DNA of 64,000 nt, taken from Enoplolaimus lenunculus (Eukaryota; Nematoda; Enoplea; Enoplida; Thoracostomopsidae). Made by a program: the position numbers and the translations under genes. The notes under the pieces were generated by a model that was not told the DNA's origin, did no database searches, and saw only the letters and a list, made by a program, of their open reading frames with translations. The stretch covers positions 124,001-188,000 of the forward strand of contig JASANG010001469.1 of assembly GCA_030248215.1 (NCBI GenBank), read 5' to 3'. Each line of letters opens with the position of its first letter. Within the stretch, counting starts at the first letter, position 1. Shown here one piece after another: positions 57,201 to 64,000 of the stretch.

Positions 57201-60200
57201 CCATTTCTAAAATTGTTGAAACTCTTTTGAAAAAATTTGAAAACAGAAATAAAAAATTAAAAATTGGTGATATTTTTTAGAGAAAATGGGTAAATTTGAA
57301 CGCTCAAACTTGCCTAAAACTAAGCATTGCGTAACCATCCTGGCACGGTATTGGATCACTAATTAAGCATCCTTGTTCTGACCGCGGCAAGCGGGCATGA
57401 GGAAATAGAACAAGGTATGGCACTGCTGAAACGATAACAAAGACACGGTAACTCGACTCGCTGAAATCAATTTTGTATATTTATCTTCAACCTCTCTCAT
57501 AGCATACACAATGCATTTGGGCCGTATTGTCATCATTAAGGAAGTCAATAATGTTTTTTACACTTGAAATCTTGCCGTTTTAAGTATACGGCACTTTAAT
57601 AAGATAACTTGTCATGTCTAGTGACTTTATTAACTACGTTAAAGAAAGAATTAGATATTTCAACCTATTTCTAATAGTTAATATTAAGAGTAAACATTAA
57701 CTCGCGCTGAGCTGATTTAATTCCAGGTGAGCTGATAAATAAACTCAGACCAAGTTCAATCAATTAAACATTCTATGTTCTGAAAGGCGTAATTCAAACT
57801 TAGTGATTCAACTCATTTCCAATTATAATCAATTCACTCGAATTTACAGCATATAAACAATGCTAAAGCTAAACCGGAACATCTTATTCAAGGAATAAAA
57901 TTAAGTCTACGTCAGCGATTAAACCCTTATAAGCGTAACTTTAAGCCTACGTCAGCGATTAAACCCTTATAAGCGTATTACGTTAAGCTTAAAGTCAAAA
58001 CCTATTTTTCACACACGCAGTATGTTTCCACGCTCTCTATATACGATTTCAAAAATTCATTTGCAAAATCTTGCACGTGTGAATAAAGCGATAGTGAAAC
58101 GGGTGACAGGAAAAGCTTGGATTGGTCCATGTCTGTACTGACTTGCTTGCAACGACGTTCCTGTCAGTGCTTTTAGAATCGATGTCCGAGGGATTTGATT
58201 GGCCTGTTGCCATTGCACGTCGCATCCACCATCTTTCCAGTGACAAAAATCATCAAAATCGTCACAGTTTAAATCACTGCTTACTCTGATTTGACCGCCG
58301 CTTGCGCCTGTAAACGTTGCATTATATTAAGAGTAATGGCTGTGTGGGAGAGACACGCAATGGCGGATCCATGAGGGGTGCCACCCCGGCCGTGGCCCTC
58401 CCAACAGCATCTCGACAAAAATTATATAGCAATTTTGTTACAATAGTTCGTGGTTTGCGTATGGGTCAAAAGTAAGTTTATTACCTGTGAAATTTTGGGC
58501 CCCCCCATTTTGAGATCCTGGATCCGCCACTGGAGACACGAATAAAGGTTGCGGTAGTGCTAAACGCCGCCGCACGTCACCGCACGCCGTTAAGCGTTGC
58601 GGCCAATGTTGCGATTAGTATGCGTGGCTAATTTTTATCCCGTTCAGTCAAAGTTTTGCTTAAAATATGGATAATAATTGAAAAATTTAACATTGTCACC
58701 AATATGCCTGATTGTGTCACGTGACATTCGAACACTTGTATGTTGAAATAACCTGTGTACCCGTGCGTTGTATTGCAATATCACATGATATTCGACTTTT
58801 GTCTGTCCGTATCCTATGATGGTAACTAAAATATGTGTTGATGTCGAATCAACATGTGACAAAACGTGACCCGACTGCCCCAGTTATAACGTGAACCCCG
58901 CATAATCTGCTCTCACTTGTTATATACTAGTCGTCATACTTTGAGCAATGCTCAAAAGTGGTAGCAAATACATAAAAATCTGTATACAAATTTTCTATAA
59001 CAATAGAATAATCGCGTCTGTGTACTATGAAACTATTGTAAACAAAGTATACTGGAAACTTGCCCAAAACACGTATGTGATGGGTTACATCTTTAATTTA
59101 TTGATATATACTGTATTTAAGAATGGCTTAATAATTTGACATAAAACTTCAGGTTAAAATGAAATTTGCACGGAAAGAATGAACAAAGATCGAAACTGTA
59201 ATTTTGAAATTTTAAAAATTAATATCTTACCGTCGTTAAATCGATTGCTTGCAAAATCTAAAAAAAATAAACCGATTCAAAATATAGGTTCATACTCGGC
59301 TGACTATTACTTGTATCAACTTTAGATGCGGCCAATAGCAAGCAATAGAGCCTAATCTTCCGTGTACTTACCGCACCCTACTTTTGGAAGAAATGTTGTT
59401 GCTAGGAATAGTGTAGCTCAATGTATAACCTTCTATGAAGTTAAGAGCGTTTAAGGTTAACAACAAGTATCATCCATTTTGGTTATGTAGTTCAACAAGG
59501 ACCTATGTATGATATAATAGTGCTCATAAAACCGTGTTTAATTTGTCGGCAGATGTAAAGAACAAGGTCGGAACAGTATTATAAGCATATTCCTAAGCCT
59601 AAACCTAAGCCAACGAAAGATTGAGCCTATTCCTAAGCCTAAGCCTAAGCCTAAGCCAACGAAAGATTGAGCACATTCCTAAGCCTAAGCCTAAGCCTTG
59701 CAAAAAACTATGCTAAACCTTAAGCTTATTCTATTACTGTCCCACAAAAAAAAAACATTCCGCCCCTGAACTTTACATGGGCCAATTTGTTTAAAGCTAA
59801 ATCAATAGCCACGTCTACAGCAATCCTTAAACTTCAGTATTATTGACGTTGAAATTCAAATGCTTTCGTCAAATTTATGCTTCGAATTTCCTACTTTAAA
59901 ATTCGTCACCAAAAGCTTGAAATTCTAACGATTAGCTAATATTTTAGAAAATCAATTTAATTTAGTAAAATTTAAAACTAAACTAACCTGTATCATAGTC
60001 AACTAAATCTTGTTTAAACGTTCCACTAGGACGGCCTTGTTCTGAAGATGATGGTCGTTTGATGGGACTACACGCTTTTGCACCTAAAAAATATAAACTC
60101 AATTTAGCTCTTGTACACTTTTCGTTTCGTTTACGCTTAGGTATAATGCACGAACCTAGATTTACGCAGGCGTTCCAGAAAAGGCTTATTTAAGCCAATG

Positions 60201-61096
60201 ATAATTTCTCTGCATAATGCCTAAGATTACGCACTAACCGTAAACGTGAAGAAAAGTGTGTAAAGAGTTGATAATTATTAAAATAATCACTTAGCTAATA
60301 ATTGAATTTTGACTTTTGTTCATGTGTTTTATTTTTGAGATACAGAATAAAATGAGAAAACGAGTTAATTGTTTAGTTTATTTTTTTACGCTACGGCTGA
60401 CACTAAAACAAGAGTAATTGTAAACATTAGCTTTCCCAAATAATTACTCCAATTACTTGTTCTGCATTACAACTACACTGTAAATTTCAGTGCGTTGATT
60501 TTAATTCAAAATGAGTTGAATCGCTGAGTCTGAGTTAGGACCATCAGAATTCAGAATTTTGTGTTGATTCCATTCATTCTATGTTAATTAATCAACTCAT
60601 CCAGAGGCAACTCAACTTAGGGTGAGAATCAACTCAACTCAGAGTAAGTCAATGTTTACTGGAATTAATTCAGAAATAAACTCGCTTGGTGAATTGATTA
60701 ACCAACTCATTGAAATTTACAGTGATATTAAACTTAACATGGTAAATGATTTCGGATGTAAGAAGGTGAAAAAATCTAAACTTAAAATTGTGAACCTTTT
60801 ACGGTTCCTTCTGGTTAATAAATATTTATCGCCAAAAAGGTCCAGAAATGCAAAGGTTTTCAAAACAATTTGCCAGGCCGAAAAACAAATAGGTTTATTT
60901 TTTGTATGACCTTAAAGTTTTTGAACTCTTGTAGGAGTTTGCCTGGTTCTGGTCTGTTTCTTTGAAAAAATGGTCGAAACACTTAACAGTAAGTTTTAAA
61001 AATAGTCTTACGCAATTCTGTCGTTATACCTGAGATCAAAAATGCAACTCGGAGTCCAACAGCTGTAATAATAAGCGACGTGCATTTCCAGATCAT
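51276..61096 (-). CDS. Secreted/extracellular protein with two MAM-like domains (paralog 1), 5' complete
   Basis: Exons in transcript order: 61096-61030, 60083-59988, 58307-58143, 57425-57314, 56424-56280, 55599-55516, 54785-54734, 54015-53899, 53028-52898 and 51383-51276. Phases match throughout, giving 359 residues. The first exon encodes a signal peptide (MIWKCTSLIITAVGL...). A short linker exon (AKACSPIKRPSSSEQGRPSG) follows. Domain 1 contains LNCDDFDDFCHWKDGG, CLISDPIPCQDGYAMLSF, HWATYNAALQVC, TTIDLPALREPHS and EDFVSIDNIRYTAAICS. Domain 2 contains CQMLNCNFQP, GWKLGRGDIGNKNTGIP, QLVFDWYKASYDSVLD and REWKTATIELPAG. This is the MAM pattern: paired Cys at the start, an Ile-Asp-(Asp/Asn)-Ile...Cys end. 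The last domain-2 exon and the stop are not placed with confidence (possibly 42068-42385). The role is presumably extracellular adhesion or matrix. Confidence 0.7.
51512..51682. mobile_element. Family T element
   Basis: GGCCAATGTAAATTTCAGGG on the left, GCTTAGGTTTAGGCTTAGG core, right arm ACTGTTACCGCCGGGCCAAT. Confidence 0.55.
51690..51985. mobile_element. Family W repeat, copy 3, followed by or inserted in a T element
   Basis: The W blocks CAACCTTGCTTATACATCAA, CCCCAACTGAAAATTTTTTA and AACTGGCTACGGACATG run to about 51835. From there a T right-arm word (TTACGGCCCTGTTCTAAATT), TTAGGC core and a final GTTACGGCCCTGCACTATAC then ATTGGCC follow. W may have landed inside the T copy starting at 51512. 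Confidence 0.5.
52165..52382. mobile_element. Family T element with 7/8 target duplication
   Basis: 218 bp, GACCAGTGTATATAGAACAG to CTGCTCTATACATGGGTC; flanks AAAATTTC (52157-52164) and AAAATTGC (52383-52390). Confidence 0.75.
52483..52690. mobile_element. Family T element
   Basis: GGCCCATGTAACGATCAGGG on the left, several TTAGGC runs, right arm GTACTGTTCCGCCCCTGTTC then TTTACATTAGC. Confidence 0.7.
53138..53352. mobile_element. Family P palindromic element, copy 5
   Basis: CGTATTCTCAAATGTGTATA then GCAGCTA on the left; CATAGGTGCTGCACACGTTT then GAGAATGC on the right. Confidence 0.6.
53461..53664. mobile_element. Family T element
   Basis: CTATCTAAAGATCAGGGGCG on the left and ACTGTTCCGCCCCTGTTTTT then TTACATTGGCC on the right. 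GATGATTG before and GATGATTA after may be the 8-bp duplication, with three extra bases at the left. Confidence 0.7.
54085..54262. mobile_element. Family X repeat, copy 2
   Basis: Inverse-orientation relative of 28697-28900, with AACTTCGGGGCCCCGACCCT, CCGGTTAGTTTTAAAATGCG and GGAGGAGCCCCCACCCTTGC. Minus-strand open frames over it are shadows. Confidence 0.4.
54330..54486. mobile_element. Family T element, short
   Basis: TTGGCCCATGTAAAGATCAC on the left, ATTAGGCTTAGGCTTAG core, right arm ACTGTTACAACCCTGTTATA then TACATTGGTC. Confidence 0.65.
55056..55433. mobile_element. Family T' element with internally duplicated ends and perfect 8-bp target duplication
   Basis: Flanked by identical AAAACTTC at 55048-55055 and 55434-55441. 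The left end unit (GTTACTTTAAGGGGCGTCCAGG) is repeated about four times. The right end plus about 50 bases of the host flank (TTAGACAAGAAATGACAGGA type) is present twice: an inner copy ending TAACATTGGCC at about 55335 followed by AAAACCACTTCAGATAAGAA, and the outer one at 55433. Confidence 0.75.
56034..56212. mobile_element. Family T element
   Basis: CGGCCCATGTGAAGATCAGA on the left, TCAGGCTTAGGCTTAGG core, right arm GTTACAGCCCTGTTCTATAC then ATTGGTCC. It ends about 68 bases from the MAM exon 56424-56280. Confidence 0.65.
56540..56912. mobile_element. CCGG-type element, diverged
   Basis: CAGGGCGCGACCGGATATCC on the left and TTCGGTATCCGGCCGCATTC then TG on the right, inverted; the interior has CCGGCTCCGGCCGG. 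Related to the element at 25859-26137. Confidence 0.5.
56913..57245. repeat. Two-copy tandem duplication of about 160 bp at a transposon end
   Basis: ATATATAAGTACGTATGTAC...GAAAACAGAAATA occurs twice, beginning at 56913 and 57088. Between the copies stands AGCCGCGCCCTG, a second piece of the adjacent CCGG element's terminus. The duplicated unit therefore includes a transposon end plus flank. Confidence 0.75.
57314..57425 (-). other. Sample exon of MAM paralog 1 followed by a GC-AG intron
   Basis: Acceptor ATCGTTTCAG, phase 1 in, phase 2 out. It encodes VPYLVLFPHARLPRSEQG and CLISDPIPCQDG. The only donor that keeps frame with the next exon (56424) is AG|GCAAGT, the consensus of rare GC-type donors. 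A GT donor six bases on (CAA|GTTTGA) would give the wrong phase. Confidence 0.6.
58358..58532. mobile_element. hAT-type short non-autonomous element
   Basis: 175 bp with inverted ends CAATGGCGGATCC and GGATCCGCCACTG and a perfect 8-bp target duplication GAGACACG (58350-58357 and 58533-58540). The CAGTGGCGGATCC terminus and 8-bp duplication are typical of hAT. The same terminus begins at 39441. Confidence 0.8.
58640..58905. mobile_element. Family U element, partial
   Basis: ATGTCGAATCAACATGTGAC and CCCAGTTATAACGTGAACCC match the right end of the element at 7750-9081. TATCACATGATATTCG palindromes lie inside. The left end is not found. Confidence 0.45.
59548..59783. mobile_element. Family T element with 7/8 target duplication
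   Basis: 236 bp; flanks AATTTGTC (59540-59547) and AATTTGTT (59784-59791). Three CCTAAG arrays are separated by GCCAACGAAAGATTGAGC, itself repeated. Confidence 0.75.
60476..60724. mobile_element. Family O foldback element, copy 7
   Basis: CACTGTAAATTTCAGTGCGT on the left and CCAACTCATTGAAATTTACA then GTG on the right. It lies in the first intron of MAM paralog 1. Confidence 0.65.
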
Positions 61097-62950
61097 GTCT
61101 AAATAGCTAAATATACGTGTATAACGAGAAATATTCGTTGAAGTCACCTAAAAGTCGTTCCTACTACACTGCAAAAAATGGTGAGTCAAATTGACTTTTT
61201 CCGAAATAGGCTTTTCTGGACTACACAAATTGAGTCATATTCGACCCCGCCAGAGTCAAATTCGACTCACTCAGCAGTGGTCGAATTTGACTCTGGCGGA
61301 GTGGAATTTGACTCAGTTTGTGTCGTCCGGTAAAGCCTATTTCGAAGAGACAGTCAATTTGACTCACAATTTTTTGCAGTGTATACAGTCATAGTCACAC
61401 CTTTACGCGCAAAAAATTGTCTTAAATTTTAAGGAACTGGTTGAATTTTGGAAACTAAAAAGTTTTTAAAAACTTAAAATTCGAATTTCAGATATTTCAG
61501 CCATAAATTTTTTGTATTCAAGAAGTTCCTTTAAATTTAAAACAATTGTTGCGTGTAAGCAAGTGACACATGCTTGCACGCAAAAATATTGCCATAAATT
61601 TAAAGGAACGTGTTGAATTTCCAAAACTAAAAAGTTTTCAATTTCAGACATTGCCATTCTGAAAACTCAAAAGTCGAATTTCAGATATTTCAAGCTTAAA
61701 TTTCTTGCATTCAAGAAATTACTGTCAACAATTTATATGACATAAATTCCATATTTTCAAAATATAAATTGTTTTGTTTTTAAGCCGATTTGCTGGTTTT
61801 AAATGTCAACGAGTTGCTCCGTTTACATTCTTAATGGTGTATAAAAGCAACCAAAATTAAGGCTGAGTCGAGTTTCTGCGACTTCCCAACCTACGTTTAC
61901 GATTTAGACGTATCTTCGGTTGTAAAATTAGGGAATGTGGCTGAGCTCTAGCTTATTAATATGGAATCAGTTTCACAAGCAAAATTTCAAAACCATATCG
62001 CTGACAAATTTCAAAAATTTTTTGTTTGGATTTCAGGAAGTGTATGCCGGGATAAGTATGGGAATTTGAATACTAAGACACAAATCTTTCAAAGATCAGG
62101 CTTAAATATAAGACTTTTTCTTTTGTGTGCAGGCTCAGGTTTAGGTTTAAGAAAATACTTATTTATTTCTATGCCTATGCCGTTGGTTCAATTCTACCCT
62201 AAAAGACTAAGTTTGAGATTAAGCCTAAATCTTAAATGTGGAGAGAAAGTATAGAAAATACCTTAGTCTGATCCTACATTTCAGATGATATTAAGTGTTT
62301 GTATAGTTTGTGCTGTGATTTGCTCATAGTTTAAGCCTGAGGGTGTTCCAGTTACTCATCATGCTTTGCCATCCATCATCGTGTGTAACCCTCATCCGTT
62401 TAGTAATTCGCATACCATACCGCCCGACAACGGACGGCGACAGACGGTGCCACACGACGCCTGACGGTGATCTCACAATTCAGAGTCCGTTAAGCTGAAC
62501 CAAAAGTTTTATTGAACTTTGATTTAAAAATTAAAAAAAATAGAATAAAACAACAAACGACTCGCGTTGCATAAGAATATTGTTTATACACCTAATTTGA
62601 ATATTTCGACTATACTTGAAACTTTTATCATTGCCCAGTAAAAATTTTAAACTGCACTCACTGCAGTTTTATGCAATTCTATTTGCAATTTTTATCAACT
62701 GTATGCAATAGATATTTAGAGTATCTGTTTTTTTTGTGCTGAGAAAATTAACAGCCCGTTTTTTGTTCGTAATAGAACGATATCAAACATTTGTAAATAT
62801 AAAGATAAGTTTTCTCAGTTGTTTTTTTCTTAAAAATAAATAGATTTTGTAATATTTTAGAGAAAAAAATCGTATTAATTTAAGTTCTTTGTCGATCTCT
62901 GTCATGCGACCTGCCGTTTAGGCCGTGCAACAGGTTTCTTATTTTTTCAC
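61097..62950. other. Upstream flank of MAM paralog 1, no gene seen
   Basis: It contains an F element (61167-61381), a two-copy diverged repeat (61395-61500 and 61545-61690, sharing AACTAAAAAGTTTT and AATTTCAGA), a TTAGGC-like remnant at 62100-62240 and a GC-richer patch at 62400-62470. No splice-supported exon was found on either strand. Confidence 0.4.
61167..61381. mobile_element. Family F foldback element, copy 6
   Basis: CACTGCAAAAAATGGTGAGT on the left and GACTCACAATTTTTTGCAGT then G on the right, TA on both sides (61165-61166, 61382-61383). It lies about 70 bases upstream of the ATG of MAM paralog 1, so it could sit in the promoter. Confidence 0.7.
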
Positions 62951-63341
62951 AGATTTAAATATGTTTATTATTATGTTTAATATGTAAATAAATTGTTTGC
63001 ATAAATAATGGCAACAAACCGAATACAACAGTTGGGTAAACAAAATTGAACTTGGCAGTGTACTCCCCCTGAAAAACACTTGAACGATGACCCAAGTATG
63101 TTGGTTTTGATGAGCGTAAACATTTCTGCAGAAATGTTTTTAAGTCAAATTTACAAAAAATTTTGTTCAATTTTTTTGCAGCCAAATATTATTACGATAC
63201 GTACAAGGTATCGCGATTTATTCGTCGCCCGACAACTCGTCAACCAACAACTTGTAACTCGACATAATGTCGACTCGACGATTTGCTTACAATATTTAAG
63301 CTTAGGCTCAGGCTTAGTTTTCGGTTTTGGATTATTGCTTA

Positions 63342-63540
63342 CACTGCAAAAAATGTTGTGTTAAATTGACTCTCTCCGAAATTGGCTTTTCCTGACTACA
63401 CAAACTGAGTCAAAATTCGACTCCGCCAGGGTCAAGCTCAGTCGCAGTTAACTCTGGTGGTGCCGAATTTTGACTCAGTTTGTGTAGTTAGGAAAAGCCT
63501 ATTTCGGAGAGACCCAATTTAACTCACCATTTTGGCAGTG
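63342..63540. mobile_element. Family F foldback element, copy 7, inside a TTAGGC remnant
   Basis: CACTGCAAAAAATGTTGTGT on the left and CTCACCATTTTGGCAGTG on the right, TA on both sides. TTAGGCTCAGGCTTAG precedes it and TAGGCTTAAACTTAGGC follows, so it split a telomere-like element. Confidence 0.65.
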
Positions 63541-63921
63541 TAGGCTTAAACTTAGGCAGCTGTCGAGCGACTAGCTTCAGAAACGAATCGCCAACAGTTG
63601 GGCTTACGTGCGCAAGTGAAGCATTTGAGTAAAACGTTATATTATAGGATGATAGCATGACGTTACAGCAATATTTTTACTTTATTTTCTTAGATTTCGA
63701 AAACGTGTAAGTGAAATTAACGCGACGCAGGTAAACACTATTGCACATAGCAGCTGGCATCCACGTCCATATCCGACTTTAAAGTTTAAACCTAATGCCA
63801 TTGCACGCTTGACTGCATTTTAGTGTGTTTTTATGGTTTTTTCCTGTATTGTTTAGCAATATAATACACAAATTATTTTTTCGGAAAACTTATTTCAAAT
63901 TTAAGATATTCATTTTTGCGC

Positions 63922-64000
63922 CAATGTATAGAATATAGGCCGTAGCAGTAAAAAGCATATTTTCTAAGCGTTAATGTCCAAGTAAAAAATAGTCTAAAGC
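63922..64000. mobile_element. Family T element, left part cut by the window edge
   Basis: GCCAATGTATAGAATATAGG, then CCGTAGCAGTAAAAAGCATA and AAAAAATAGTCTAAAGC, the T left arm and middle. It continues beyond the window. Confidence 0.55.

Noticed and set aside
1-64000. CRISPR arrays, bacterial operons or ribosomal RNA genes
   Set aside because: No spacer-repeat pattern, operon structure or rRNA core sequence is visible; the tandem repeats have no unique spacers and the genes contain introns.
1-64000. LTR elements, LINEs or capsid-bearing elements
   Set aside because: I found no reverse transcriptase, integrase, capsid or envelope-like frame and no long direct terminal repeats.

Overview
This is nuclear DNA of a eukaryote with spliceosomal introns, most likely a nematode. 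The main support is the very frequent TTAGGC/GCCTAA hexamer, the nematode telomere unit, together with typical GTAAGT...TTTCAG introns. The species cannot be named from the window. The sequence is AT-rich. Only a few kilobases are exons; most of the rest is short palindromic or inverted-repeat DNA elements and tandem repeats.

Left part, plus strand. 97-4051 holds the last six exons of the catalytic subunit of protein phosphatase 4. 5670-7100 is a single-exon ORF for a low-complexity protein I do not recognise. 10390-14976 is a p24/TMED cargo-receptor gene with an unusual N-terminus; an inverted-repeat element has landed exactly on its stop codon. 17759-19101 is a decayed mariner-type transposon lying inside an older palindromic element. 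20232-22413 encodes a small secreted cysteine-rich protein.

Right part, minus strand. Two paralogous genes lie in tandem, 61096 to 51276 and 41409 to 26176. Each encodes a secreted protein with two MAM-like domains. I assembled both exon by exon; splice phases agree between all neighbouring exons and between the two copies. Their introns are packed with repeats, including a satellite of about 4.7 kb (32.4-37.1 kb), a 40-bp minisatellite (29.3-30.1 kb) and a 36-bp minisatellite (38.0-38.3 kb). 61.1-64 kb shows no gene.

The most unusual content is a pair of related non-autonomous element families, called T and T' here. Their bodies are made of nematode telomere-like TTAGGC repeats, their ends are inverted repeats of the GGCC(A/C)ATGTA type, and they leave 8-bp target duplications. 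More than 25 copies lie in this window. The big satellite appears to have formed by tandem amplification of a T' right end plus the adjoining host exon/intron junction, and a two-copy version of the same kind of event is preserved at 55.06-55.44 kb. Other families named here: F (TA-flanked foldback, about 210 bp), O (ACTCA-rich foldback, about 250 bp), P (TATTCTCAAATG ends), Q (AGCAGATTGG), R (AGCCCAATT), S (CAAGAGTG ends, 7-bp duplications), W, X, U and a CCGG-rich family. All names are local labels.
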